NCBI RefSeq assembly: GCF_030268685.1
Contig: NZ_BSRQ01000011.1
Location: 124,001 to 188,000, forward strand
Reading direction: 5' to 3'
DNA: 64,000 bases
Origin: Microtetraspora sp. NBRC 13810
GTDB lineage: Bacteria > Actinomycetota > Actinomycetes > Streptosporangiales > Streptosporangiaceae
Each line of letters begins with the position of its first letter. Positions within the stretch are counted from its first letter, which is position 1. Shown one piece after another: positions 50,584 to 58,918 of the stretch. The notes below the pieces were generated by a model that did no database searches, had not been told where the DNA came from, and saw only the letters and a program-made list of their open reading frames with translations. The translations under genes and the position numbers were made by a program.

Positions 50584-50801
50584 CCCGGCCGGGCGTCAGG
50601 CGTCCTGGCGCGCCGCGTCGTTGTACTCCCGCCACCTGCGCAGCAGGTCGGGGACCTCGCGGCGGAGGAAGGCGAAGAACCGGCGGGTCTCGTCCAGCCT
50701 GGCGCCCGCCGGGGTGTCCGCGCCGAGCACCTCGACGCCGTCGCGCGCCCCCTCCTCGAACCGCCGGTACACCGCGTCGCTGCTGGCCGCCGCCGCGTAC
50801 C
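50583..50801. repeat. Left copy of the 220-bp direct repeat flanking the cassette
   Basis: These 219 bp match 54734-54953 in the same orientation with only one single-base indel and one C/T difference, by direct comparison. The repeat is the 3' part of the GbsR/MarR-like gene at 54748 plus 13 bp beyond its stop. It starts at the last base of the esterase stop codon. Confidence 0.95.
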
Positions 50802-50816
50802 GTCTCCGCCATGCCC
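50596..50816 (-). pseudogene. Internally deleted copy of the GbsR/MarR-like regulator gene
   Basis: The minus strand ends with the same C-terminal about 68 residues as the regulator at 54748 (ASSDAVYRRFEEGARDGVEV to NDAARQDA). Directly upstream, at 50801, the sequence jumps to 15 bases identical to the start region of that gene (around its ATG). About 295 bp of the middle, including the DNA-binding helices, is gone and the frames do not agree. It is a remnant of a duplicated gene. Confidence 0.8.
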
Positions 50817-50906
50817 ACCGGTAGCCCCGTTGGTGGCCATTAGCTCGCACTAATCCTTACCAAGGAGTCCTGAGCCGGATGCCCCGGCCGGGCATGATTA
50901 TCTTTG

Positions 50907-51785
50907 ATGAACTCGTCCCCGTCCTCGTCCGCCCAGGCCGCCCGTGTGCGCTTGGGGGCCAGGTTGCGAGCACTGCGCCAGGAGCGTGGGCTGACGGGCC
51001 GGGCGTTCGCGGCGGGGGCGGGCTGGCGGTCGGCGGCGAACGTGACGAAGATCGAGAAGGGGCAGTACGCGATCACGGCCGACACGGTGCGGTTGTGGTG
51101 CCAGGTATGTGGGGCGTCGGCGAAGCTGACGGCCGAGTTGCTGGCCGAGCAGGCGAACGTGGCGGACGCATGGGCGACGCACATGGAGCTGAACCAGGGC
51201 GGGCTCAAGGCGCGGCAGGAGCGGTTGCGCGGCATCTACTGGACGGTGGCCGTGCAGCGGGTCTACCAGACCCGCGTGTTCCCCGGCCTGCTCCAGACAG
51301 CGGACATGATCGCCTTCTACCTCGACCGGGTGCGGATAGACCAGCACGTCGAGATAGACGACGTCGCCGAGGCGGTCGCCGCGCGGCTCGCCCGTCAGGA
51401 GTGCTTGAAGCGCCCTGACGCCCGGTGGCTGTTCATCCTTGAGGAAGACGTCCTGTGGTATCGGCCGGGGTCGTTGGAGGCGCACCGGGGGCAACTCCAG
51501 CACCTGCTTGAGATGATGCGACGGCCCACGGTGTTCCTCGGGATCATCCCTCGGGGAATCGACCGGCGGGGCGTCATCACCGGCGAGTCGTTCACCATGG
51601 ACGACGCCAGCCTTGTCTCGATCGAGCTGACCTCGGGTCACCTGAACATCACCGCGCCGCCCGAGGTGCGCCTCTATCTGGAGATGTGGGCGCGGCTAGA
51701 GTCGATCGCCGTCTACGGGCAGCAAGCGCGGGCGTTGATCCTCGAAGCGCTCAGAGCGCTTGACGGCCCGGACGACGGGGGGTGA
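50907..51785 (+). CDS. XRE-family regulator with DUF5753 (WhiJ-like)
   Basis: A 292-residue regulator. The XRE helix-turn-helix spans about 15-75 (LGARLRALRQERGLTGRAFA). The DUF5753 domain spans about 95-280 (IYWTVAVQRVYQTRVFPGLL, then QTADMIAFYL). This is the WhiJ type, which in streptomycetes usually works with a small DUF397 partner; here a DUF6879 gene follows instead. No ribosome site precedes ATG 50907. A TATTAT-like GATTATC 6-12 bases upstream suggests a leaderless transcript. It is the first gene of the cassette and, by eye, has more A/T codons than neighbours outside. Confidence 0.86.
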   Translation: MNSSPSSSAQAARVRLGARLRALRQERGLTGRAFAAGAGWRSAANVTKIEKGQYAITADTVRLWCQVCGASAKLTAELLAEQANVADAWATHMELNQGGLKARQERLRGIYWTVAVQRVYQTRVFPGLLQTADMIAFYLDRVRIDQHVEIDDVAEAVAARLARQECLKRPDARWLFILEEDVLWYRPGSLEAHRGQLQHLLEMMRRPTVFLGIIPRGIDRRGVITGESFTMDDASLVSIELTSGHLNITAPPEVRLYLEMWARLESIAVYGQQARALILEALRALDGPDDGG

Positions 51786-51832
51786 AGTTCTCAGAACGGC
51801 TCGTTGTTTCTGGCCTCACCAAGGAGCACGCG

Positions 51833-52603
51833 ATGACCAGCCCCCGCTTCACCCGCCTCGATTTCGTCGGCGGAGACGATGATTCCGACCGCGAGCACTG
51901 CCCGGCGGTGTTCGTCGATCCGCTGACCGGAGACTTCTTCTTCCAGGGTCGTCGGGTCACCGACCCGGCCGTACTGGAAATGCTCGCGGAGCACGCCGTA
52001 CTCGCCTCTGACGAGGAGGTCGTGTGGTTGCCGGCCCGTATGCGCCAGGTCATTCTCGACGCCCTCACCGGCTACGAAGAGGGCAGGGTCGGGCACGGCG
52101 CTCCGGATTTCGAGCAGATGCTCGCGGGTGCCCGTCGCTCGGCGGTCCACCTGGAGTTGCGCGACTTCTACGGCCCGAGCGAGGACTTCGAATCGTGGCG
52201 GAGCGGAGGCCCGGCCCGCCTGTCGGACGATGGCGGCCGGTGGGACCGGCTGATCGGCGGCGCGGTCTCGCGGGGCGTCACGGTGCGCCGAGTCCGGGTC
52301 ATCTCGCGCCCGGCGTCGGCCTACTCGCGGTGGCTGCACATGGTTACCGGTGAGAACATCCAGGCCGGTGAGGACGTCCGCTGGCTATGGCGGCCCGACG
52401 CGCTCGGCCTGCTCCTGCCGCACACCGACCTCTGGATGTTCGATCAGCGCCTGGTGGCGTTCAACCACAACAACGGCGAGGGCGAGCACGTGCCCGGTTA
52501 CACCTACGTGACCGACCCGCGCGAGATTCCCGCGATCGTCGCGGCCGTGGAGATGGCGTGGGAGCGGGCCACGCCGCACGAGAAGTTCGACATCGACGGC
52601 TAA
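51833..52603 (+). CDS. DUF6879 protein with an extra N-terminal domain
   Basis: A 256-residue protein. The C-terminal about 165 residues (from PDFEQMLAGARRSAVHLELR through SRWLHMVTGENIQAGEDVRW to GYTYVTDPREIPAIV) match DUF6879, an actinobacterial family found next to XRE-DUF5753 genes. The first about 85 residues (CPAVFVDPLTGDFFFQGRRV, then a LPARM segment) look like a separate small protein that is here joined to it. AAGGAG lies 6 bases before ATG 51833. Function unknown; a role as partner or target of the WhiJ-like regulator is inferred from position. Confidence 0.75.
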   Translation: MTSPRFTRLDFVGGDDDSDREHCPAVFVDPLTGDFFFQGRRVTDPAVLEMLAEHAVLASDEEVVWLPARMRQVILDALTGYEEGRVGHGAPDFEQMLAGARRSAVHLELRDFYGPSEDFESWRSGGPARLSDDGGRWDRLIGGAVSRGVTVRRVRVISRPASAYSRWLHMVTGENIQAGEDVRWLWRPDALGLLLPHTDLWMFDQRLVAFNHNNGEGEHVPGYTYVTDPREIPAIVAAVEMAWERATPHEKFDIDG

Positions 52604-52705
52604 GCGCCCCTTACCAACCCTTACCAACTTTCTGGCCTCCGAGGGCCGACGCGAGCGAGTGTCAGAGGGCACAAGACCCCACCGCTAGCCCCTCCGGAGG
52701 AACAC

Positions 52706-53011
52706 TTGCCGTCGTTCGACCGGCCCCGAGAGGCCGACACCGAGACCATCACCGATCCGCGCCGGGCTGCGCTGGAAGACCTTGGCGGGCTGCTCAAGGG
52801 CCAAGGCTTTTCCGTGGGCACCGAGGCGTTCCACCTGACGGCGAAGCGGCTGGGCGGGCGTCCGGTGGAGGTGTGGTGCCAGGCCCGCGCCGATGACGGG
52901 GGCCGCTTGTGGTTCACGTGGGCGGACGGCATCCCGCTCGTGGAGGCCGACCAGCCGACCGGTACGGTCGTCGCGGTGAAGATGGCATCGCGGCGGGTGG
53001 GGGCGTCATGA
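52706..53011 (+). CDS. Small cassette protein of unknown function
   Basis: A 101-residue protein starting with TTG 52706, with GGAGG 5 bases before it. RAALEDLGGLLKGQGFSVGT and PVEVWCQARADDGGRLWFTW suggest a mixed alpha/beta domain. The stop overlaps the ATG of the SAHH-like gene (ATGA). No family recognised. It follows a 102-bp gap with twice CCTTACCAA. Confidence 0.6.
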   Translation: MPSFDRPREADTETITDPRRAALEDLGGLLKGQGFSVGTEAFHLTAKRLGGRPVEVWCQARADDGGRLWFTWADGIPLVEADQPTGTVVAVKMASRRVGAS

Positions 53012-54147
53012 CGGTGCTGGAGGACTTCGAGGTCTCGCGAGTGGATGCCTTCTTCAAGAAGGTCACCGGCCGATTCGAGCCCTCGGCCGAGACGATGGCT
53101 ATGGTCATCACACACCTGCTGCCCGAGCGGCCCGCGTTCCTGCGGGCCGTTGCCCGAGCCGCGAGCATCGCGGCCGTCCTGCCCAAGCCCAAGTCGATCA
53201 ACGCGGGGGCGCTGCGGGAGATCACCGGGCTCATGCCCGTCGCAGAGTTGGACCGCGCGGCCTTCGCTGACCCGGACCACGCCCTGAGCGTTCTAGAGGA
53301 CCGGGCGGCCGGGCGCGACGTGGTGCTGCTCGACGTGGGCGGGTACTTCGCACCCTCCCTGGAGCACGTGTGCGCCCGGTTCTCGGGCCGGATCGTCGGC
53401 GTGGTCGAGGACACCGAGAACGGCCACCAGCGGTATGCGGCGTTGGACAAGCTGCCGTGCCCGGTGTTCAGTGTCGCCCGTTCTCCGCTCAAGGACCCCG
53501 AGGACTACTTGGTGGGGCAGTCGGTCACTTTTTCTGCGGAGGCCCTGATCCGCTCCCGTGGCGACATCCTGCAGGGCCGCGCGGCCACGGTGATCGGGTA
53601 CGGGAAGCTCGGCCGTTCGGTAGCGGCGATGCTGCACGCCAAGCACGTCGCCGTCACCGTCTACGATCGCGACCCCGTCAAGCGCCTTCAAGCCCTCAGC
53701 CAGGGTTATCGGGCCGCTCCCGCCCTCGCCCAGGCGCTTGCCGGGTCCGGGCTGATCGTGTGCGCCACGGGCAACCTGGCGCTCAAGGAGGACGACTTCG
53801 CGGCCATCGCCAACGGCGCGTACATCGCCTCGGTGACCAGCTCCGACGACGAGCTGGAGCTGGCGGCCCTGAATGAGCTGTACGGGCGGACCCCGGCCGG
53901 GGAGCACATCACCCGGTACGCCCGGACGGGGCACTTCTTCTACGTGCTGGCCGACGGGAACGCGGTCAACTTCCTGCACGGCGCGTGCGTCGGTGCTTTC
54001 ATCTTCCTGGTCCAGGCCGAGATCCTTGCGGCCCTGGCCACTCTGGCATCCGCCGGCCACGAGCCCGGCCTGCACGAGCTCGACAAGACCACCCGTTCGT
54101 TCATCGCGTCCACTTGGCTGCGCTACTTCGATGGAGCCCCTTCTTGA
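53008..54147 (+). CDS. S-adenosylhomocysteine-hydrolase-like NAD-binding protein
   Basis: A 379-residue protein. Its middle carries VGVVEDTENGHQRYAAL and then a Rossmann segment ATVIGYGKLGRSVAAMLHAK (about 194-213), followed by VTVYDRDPVKRLQALSQGY. This is the NAD-binding pattern of adenosylhomocysteinase. Late segments (TGHFFYVLADGNAVNFLHGA) also match. It is shorter than true SahH (usually 430 or more residues) and the substrate-binding residues are not obviously conserved, so the reaction is uncertain. It may act on a nucleoside-type substrate. ATG 53008 overlaps the small upstream gene and its end overlaps the Nudix gene. Confidence 0.75.
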   Translation: MTVLEDFEVSRVDAFFKKVTGRFEPSAETMAMVITHLLPERPAFLRAVARAASIAAVLPKPKSINAGALREITGLMPVAELDRAAFADPDHALSVLEDRAAGRDVVLLDVGGYFAPSLEHVCARFSGRIVGVVEDTENGHQRYAALDKLPCPVFSVARSPLKDPEDYLVGQSVTFSAEALIRSRGDILQGRAATVIGYGKLGRSVAAMLHAKHVAVTVYDRDPVKRLQALSQGYRAAPALAQALAGSGLIVCATGNLALKEDDFAAIANGAYIASVTSSDDELELAALNELYGRTPAGEHITRYARTGHFFYVLADGNAVNFLHGACVGAFIFLVQAEILAALATLASAGHEPGLHELDKTTRSFIASTWLRYFDGAPS

Positions 54148-54695
54148 GCATCACCACCGACGAGATCCGCGAGACCGTCGCCCGGTACCTCGAACGCTAC
54201 CCGGACGAGGCCAAGCACCTGGCGCCTCTCACCCGAGCGCTGGAGCGCGGCGACGTGGACCTGACGTCCCGCAAGACGTTCGACGGTGGGCACGTCACCG
54301 CCGGGGCCGTCGTCGTCAACGACGTCCGCCGCCTGCTGCTCATCCAGCACAAGACGCTCGGCCGGTGGCTACTGCCCGGCGGCCATCTAGAGGCTGAGGA
54401 CAACGGGCTGATGCTCGCCGCGCTCCGCGAGCTGGAGGAGGAGACCGGAATCTCCTGGCACGGCACGGTCTCCCCGCCCGGACAGGACGTCACCCCCATC
54501 GACATCGACGTCCACTTGATCCCCGCCAACCCGACCAAGGCCGAGCCCGAGCACTGGCACGCCGACATCCGGTGGGCGTTCTGGATGGAGGACCCCAAGG
54601 TGGTGCTCCAGGCCGAAGAGGTCGAGGGCTACGCCTGGCGCACCTTCGGCGACGCCCCCACGCCGAAGCTCGCCGCCAAGCTGCCGAACCTCTGA
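54144..54695 (+). CDS. Nudix hydrolase of the cassette
   Basis: A 183-residue Nudix protein. The N-terminal about 40 residues are helical. The Nudix box lies at about 78-100: GGHLEAEDNGLMLAALRELE, then EETGI. VVVNDVRRLLLIQHKTLGRW precedes it. TTG 54144 is the start: GGAG is 7 bases upstream and the codon overlaps the stop of the SAHH-like gene (TTGA). The substrate is unknown; coupling to the SAHH-like gene suggests a nucleotide or nucleoside derivative. Last gene of the cassette. Confidence 0.82.
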   Translation: MSITTDEIRETVARYLERYPDEAKHLAPLTRALERGDVDLTSRKTFDGGHVTAGAVVVNDVRRLLLIQHKTLGRWLLPGGHLEAEDNGLMLAALRELEEETGISWHGTVSPPGQDVTPIDIDVHLIPANPTKAEPEHWHADIRWAFWMEDPKVVLQAEEVEGYAWRTFGDAPTPKLAAKLPNL

Positions 54696-54733
54696 CCGTC
54701 CCGGCTCGTTGCGCCCGGCGCTGAGCGCCGGCT

Positions 54734-54953
54734 ACCCGGCCGGGGCGTCAGGCGTCCTGGCGCGTCGCGTCGTTGTACTCCCGCCACCTGCGCAGCAGGT
54801 CGGGGACCTCGCGGCGGAGGAAGGCGAAGAACCGGCGGGTCTCGTCCAGCCTGGCGCCCGCCGGGGTGTCCGCGCCGAGCACCTCGACGCCGTCGCGCGC
54901 CCCCTCCTCGAACCGCCGGTACACCGCGTCGCTGCTGGCCGCCGCCGCGTACC
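54734..54953. repeat. Right copy of the 220-bp direct repeat
   Basis: The counterpart of 50583-50801. It includes the 3' end of the intact regulator gene and 14 bp beyond. The two copies bound the 3.9-kb cassette (50802-54733). Confidence 0.95.
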
Positions 54954-55260
54954 ACGACGCCTGGTCCACCCGGTAGCGGTCGCGGCGGTGGCCGGGGTCG
55001 CGCTCCCGGGTGACCATGCCGACCCGGATCAGATACTTCACCGCGCCGGAGATCGCCGAGGGGCCCACCTGGAGCATCTCGGCGAGCCGCGCGGCGGTGA
55101 GCGCGCCCTCGGGCGAGGCCATCAGCGCGACGAAGACCCGCGCCGCCATCCGCGGATAGCCCGACTCGGACATGATCAGCGCGAAGCGCTCGACGAAGCG
55201 CAGCGCCTCGATCTCCCGGTCGTCTCCGGTGCCGGTCGTCCCGCCGATGGTCTCCGCCAT
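54748..55260 (-). CDS. GbsR/MarR-like transcriptional regulator
   Basis: A 170-residue winged-helix regulator. ALRFVERFALIMSESGYPRM then AARVFVALMASPEGALTAAR and VGPSAISGAVKYLIRVGMVT form the DNA-binding part (about 18-95). The C-terminal helices (SSDAVYRRFEEGARDGVEVL, DETRRFFAFLRREVPDLLRR) are for dimerisation. ATG 55260 is preceded by GGAAGG; a GTG at 55314 is also in frame. It is divergent from an ABC exporter, with a perfect palindrome between them, and probably represses it. Its 3' end is duplicated 4.1 kb away. Confidence 0.85.
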   Translation of the reverse strand: MAETIGGTTGTGDDREIEALRFVERFALIMSESGYPRMAARVFVALMASPEGALTAARLAEMLQVGPSAISGAVKYLIRVGMVTRERDPGHRRDRYRVDQASWYAAAASSDAVYRRFEEGARDGVEVLGADTPAGARLDETRRFFAFLRREVPDLLRRWREYNDATRQDA

Positions 55261-55309
55261 GCCCGCCTTCCCCTCGTCTCCACCGACCACCCTAACGGTC
55301 TTCCCAATA

Positions 55310-55326
55310 TTCACGAAATTCGTGAA
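55310..55326. promoter_or_regulatory. Perfect palindrome, probable operator of the GbsR-like regulator
   Basis: TTCACGAA (55310-55317), a central A and TTCGTGAA (55319-55326) form a perfect 17-bp dyad. Another half-site GTTCGTG follows. It lies 21 bp before the ATG of the ABC ATPase gene and about 50 bp before the regulator start, so binding would block both promoters. Confidence 0.75.
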
Positions 55327-55346
55327 GTTCGTGTAGCTTGTCCGGT

Positions 55347-56285
55347 ATGACGAATGCCATCTCGGTGTCCGGCCTGGTCAAGACCTTCGGCCGGACCCGG
55401 GCTCTGGACGGTCTCGACCTGACCGTCCGCACCGGCGAAGTGCACGGGTTCCTCGGGCCCAACGGCTCCGGCAAGTCCACCACCATCCGGGTGCTCCTCG
55501 GCCTGCTGCGGGCCGACTCCGGCACCGCGCGACTGCTCGGCGGCGACCCCTGGCGTGACGCCACGGCGCTGCACCGCCGCCTCGCCTACGTGCCCGGGGA
55601 CGTCACCCTGTGGCCCGCGCTCTCCGGCGGGGAGACGATCGATCTGCTCGGCCGGATGCGCGGCGGCCTGGACCCCGCCCGCCGGGCCGGGCTGATCGAC
55701 CGGTTCGAGCTGGACCCGCGCAAGAAGGGCCGCGCCTACTCCAAGGGCAACCGGCAGAAGGTCGCGCTGATCGCGGCGCTGGCCTCCGACGTCGAACTGC
55801 TGGTGCTCGACGAGCCCACCTCGGGGCTCGACCCGCTGATGGAGGCGGTGTTCCAGGAGTGCGTCAGGGAGGAGCGTCGCGCCGGCCGTACGGTGCTGCT
55901 GTCCAGCCACGTCCTCGGCGAGGTCGAGGCGCTGTGCGACCGGGTGAGCATCATCCGCGCCGGCCGCACGGTGGAGAGCGGCACGCTCGCCGAGCTGCGC
56001 CACCTCACCCGCACCTCGATCGAGGCCGAGCCGAGCACCGCCGCGCCCCGGCTCGCCGGGCTGCCGGGCGTGCACGACGTGCGGGTCACAGGCGACCGGG
56101 TGAGCTGCCAGGTGGACGGCGACGCGCTCGGCGCGGCGGTGCGCGAACTGGCCGCCACCGGGGTGCGCAGCCTGGTCAGCCGGCCGCCGACGCTGGAGGA
56201 GATGTTCCTGCGCCACTACACGACGGACCATACGGCGGGCGACACAGCGGGCGACACAGCAGGCGAGACGGCGGGGTCGCGATGA
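55347..56285 (+). CDS. ABC transporter ATP-binding protein
   Basis: A 312-residue ATPase of the drug/antibiotic exporter type. Walker [10 protein letters not shown] (about 35-43), signature [16 protein letters not shown] (atypical SKGN instead of SGGQ), Walker [14 protein letters not shown] and the switch [13 protein letters not shown] are present. The C-terminal region ends in a repeated TAGD unit. ATG 55347 has no ribosome site and lies close to the promoter palindrome, so the transcript may be leaderless. It overlaps the permease gene by ATGA. Confidence 0.87.
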   Translation: MTNAISVSGLVKTFGRTRALDGLDLTVRTGEVHGFLGPNGSGKSTTIRVLLGLLRADSGTARLLGGDPWRDATALHRRLAYVPGDVTLWPALSGGETIDLLGRMRGGLDPARRAGLIDRFELDPRKKGRAYSKGNRQKVALIAALASDVELLVLDEPTSGLDPLMEAVFQECVREERRAGRTVLLSSHVLGEVEALCDRVSIIRAGRTVESGTLAELRHLTRTSIEAEPSTAAPRLAGLPGVHDVRVTGDRVSCQVDGDALGAAVRELAATGVRSLVSRPPTLEEMFLRHYTTDHTAGDTAGDTAGETAGSR

Positions 56286-57877
56286 GCACGCTGACCGGCA
56301 CCGGGAGCATGGTCCTGGTGATCCTGCGGCGGGACCGGGTGAAGCTGCTCGCCTGGTTCGGGCTCGTCGCCCTGATCGTGGTCGGTGTCGCCTCGGCCGT
56401 GGGCTCCGCCTATCCCACCGAGGCGGCACGCCGCGCCTTCGCCGCCACGACCAACGGCGATCCCGCGCAGCTCTTCATGATCGGCCCCATCTACGACACG
56501 TCGGCCGCCGGGCTCGGCGCGTGGCGGGTGCGCGGCCAGGCCGCCCTGCTGCTCGGCCTGGCGACCCTGCTCCTCGTGGTCCGCAACACCCGCGGCGAGG
56601 AGGAGAGCGGTCGCGCCGAACTGCTCGGCTCCACCGTCGTCGGCAGGCACGCCTCGCTCACGGCGACGCTGACCGTGGCGTTCTGCGCCAACCTGGTCAC
56701 CGCCGCGCTGGTCACGCTCGGCCTGGCCGCCGTGGGCTTCCCGGTCGCGGGGTCGCTGCTCGCGGCGCTGTCGTTCGCCGCGTGCGGCTGGGTGATGGCC
56801 GGGACCGCGGCGCTGGCCGCGCAGCTCACCGGCGGCGCCCGTGCCGCCGCGGGCATCGCCTCGGCCGTGATGGCGGCGTGGTACGTGCTGCGCGGCGTGG
56901 CGGACGCGGGGCCGGCGCCGTGGGCGTCGTGGCTGTCGCCGTTCGGCTGGGCGCAGGGGGTGCGGCCCTTCGCGGGGGACCATGTCTGGCCCCTGCTGCC
57001 CGTCGCCGGGGCGGCCGTGCTGCTCACCGGGGCGGCGTACCTGCTGGCCGCGCGCCGGGACCTCGGCGCCGGTCTGCTCCCCGACCGGCCTGGCCCGGCC
57101 GCCGCCGCGCCGGGGCTGCGCGGCCCTTTCGCGCTGGCCTGGCGGCAGCACCGGGGCATGCTGGTCGCCTGGACCGCGGGGACGCTGCTGCTCGGCGCGG
57201 CGCTGGGCGGCACCGCGCAGGGCATCGCCCGGCAGCTCGGCGCGAGCGACGCGCTCCGCGGCCTGATCGAACGGATGGGCGGCGGCGCGCGCCCGGTGGA
57301 CGGCTTCTTCGCCACCATCGTCTACCTGGCCGCCCAGGTCCTCACGATCTACGCGATCGAGGCGACCCTGCGCCCGCACGCGGAGGAGACCGCCGGCCGC
57401 GCCGCCGCCGTACTGGCCGGGCCGGTCGGCCGGGTGCGCTGGGCGGCCGGGCACCTGGCCGTCGCGGCCCTCGGCTCCGTCGTCGTGCTCGCCGGGCTCG
57501 GCCTCGGCATCGGCGTCGTCTACGGCCTGACCACCGGCACGGCGGCCCACGAGGTGCCCCGGCTGCTCGCCGCCGCGCTGGTCCGGGCGCCGTCCGTCCT
57601 GGTCCTCGCGGCCCTCGCCGCCGCGCTGTACGGCGTCGCGCCGCGTCTCGCCGCGCCGGTCACCTACACGGTGCTCGGCGGGCTGCTCGCCCTGGAGCTG
57701 GCGGTGGAACTCGGGGGCGCCGACGCGTCGATCCTGTCGCTGTCGCCGTTCGCGCGGACTCCGGCGCTGCCGGGGGCGGCGTTCACGGTGACGCCGCTGC
57801 TGTGGCTCGCCGCCGTCGCCGCCGCGCTCACCGCCGCCGGCCTCTTCGCCCTGCGCCGCCGCGACCTCACCGGGTAG
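56282..57877 (+). CDS. ABC transporter permease (exporter)
   Basis: A 531-residue permease with about twelve membrane segments in two similar halves (1-270 and 285-531). [20 protein letters not shown] in the first half and [20 protein letters not shown] in the second share the EE-x-GRA pattern of TnrB2-like antibiotic export permeases. Works with the upstream ATPase to export a hydrophobic compound, substrate unknown. It is translationally coupled to the ATPase. Confidence 0.85.
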   Translation: MSTLTGTGSMVLVILRRDRVKLLAWFGLVALIVVGVASAVGSAYPTEAARRAFAATTNGDPAQLFMIGPIYDTSAAGLGAWRVRGQAALLLGLATLLLVVRNTRGEEESGRAELLGSTVVGRHASLTATLTVAFCANLVTAALVTLGLAAVGFPVAGSLLAALSFAACGWVMAGTAALAAQLTGGARAAAGIASAVMAAWYVLRGVADAGPAPWASWLSPFGWAQGVRPFAGDHVWPLLPVAGAAVLLTGAAYLLAARRDLGAGLLPDRPGPAAAAPGLRGPFALAWRQHRGMLVAWTAGTLLLGAALGGTAQGIARQLGASDALRGLIERMGGGARPVDGFFATIVYLAAQVLTIYAIEATLRPHAEETAGRAAAVLAGPVGRVRWAAGHLAVAALGSVVVLAGLGLGIGVVYGLTTGTAAHEVPRLLAAALVRAPSVLVLAALAAALYGVAPRLAAPVTYTVLGGLLALELAVELGGADASILSLSPFARTPALPGAAFTVTPLLWLAAVAAALTAAGLFALRRRDLTG

Positions 57878-57988
57878 GCCCTCAGGGCCCCGGTGCGGGG
57901 TGAGCAGGTCGGCCGGGCCGATCCGGCCGAGGAAGCACGCCCTGACGTGGTCGGCGACCTCGCTGACCTCCTGGGAGCACGCGGGCGG

Positions 57989-58726
57989 TCAGGCCAGGCC
58001 GCCGTTGACGTAGACGGTCTGGCCGTTGATCCATCGGCCGGGACCGGCGAGCAGGGACACCACCTCCGCGATGTCGCCCGGCGTGCCGAGCCGCTCCATC
58101 GGACTCCCCTTGGCGAACCGGGCGACGGTCTCCTCGTCCTTGCCGTGGAGGAACAGGTCGGTCGCGGTCGGGCCGGGCGCCACGGCGTTGACGGTGACGT
58201 CCCGGCCGCGCAGTTCCCTGGCCAGGATGAGGCTGATCGACTCGACGGCGCCCTTCGAGGCCACGTAGGCGGAGTAGCCGGGCAGCATCGTCCTGCGCAC
58301 CGACGTCGAGAAGTTGACGATCGCGCCGCCCCTGCGCAGGCGGCGGGCCGCCTGCTGGTTCACCACGAAGGTGCCGCGGATGTTGACCCGGTGCATGCGG
58401 TCCAGGTCGGCCAGGTCGAGGTCGGCCAGCGGCGCCAGGACCATGGTCCCGGCGGCGTGCACCAGCACGTCTACGCCGCCGAACTCGCGCTCCACCGTGT
58501 CGAACAGATCGGCCACGGCCGTCTCGTCGGCCACGTCGGCCCTGACCGCCAGCGCGGTGCCGCCCGCGGCGGTGAGCTCCTTGACCGCCTCGCCGGCCGC
58601 GGCGTCGTCAGACGCGTAGACGATCACGACGGCCTGCCCGTCGGCGGCCAGGCGGCGCGCGGTCTCCCGGCCGATCCCACGCGATCCCCCGGTCACGATG
58701 GCCACCCGCCTGCCGTTCTGCCTCAT
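57989..58726 (-). CDS. SDR-family oxidoreductase
   Basis: A 245-residue classical SDR. VAIVTGGSRGIGRETARRL is the cofactor motif, LVHAAGTM the NNAG-like strand, VNFSTSVRRTMLPGYSAYVA then SKGAVE gives Ser/Tyr/Lys, and VAPGPTATDLFLHGK the closing loop. It is close to 3-oxoacyl-ACP-reductase-like enzymes. ATG 58726 follows GGAGA by 5 bases. It is divergent from a TetR gene, which probably controls it. Substrate unknown. Confidence 0.87.
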   Translation of the reverse strand: MRQNGRRVAIVTGGSRGIGRETARRLAADGQAVVIVYASDDAAAGEAVKELTAAGGTALAVRADVADETAVADLFDTVEREFGGVDVLVHAAGTMVLAPLADLDLADLDRMHRVNIRGTFVVNQQAARRLRRGGAIVNFSTSVRRTMLPGYSAYVASKGAVESISLILARELRGRDVTVNAVAPGPTATDLFLHGKDEETVARFAKGSPMERLGTPGDIAEVVSLLAGPGRWINGQTVYVNGGLA

Positions 58727-58774
58727 GACGGTCTCCTTCGTCTGCACGGCGGCCCTCGGCCACCTCCCGAACAC

Positions 58775-58918
58775 GCCGCTAACTCAAGCACGTAAACACC
58801 GTTATCGTCAACCTCGCTAACGCTTGGCCGTTATCAACGTTTCTCCACCCGCGACCCATAGAGCCACCTGCCCGTTCGCCATGCAGCCGAACGGCCGTGG
58901 TCCTGTACCGTCGATAAC
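58775..58918. promoter_or_regulatory. Divergent promoter region with repeated CGTTATC motif
   Basis: GTTATC or its complement GATAAC occurs three times, at about 58801, 58831 and 58912. CGTTATCAACG at about 58830 is itself nearly palindromic. These lie between the SDR and TetR genes and are likely TetR-binding sites. Confidence 0.5.

Noticed and set aside
50802-54733. Cassette as an insertion sequence or integrative element
   Set aside because: No transposase, integrase or tRNA gene, and no short terminal inverted repeats were seen; described instead as a repeat-flanked cassette of unknown mobility.
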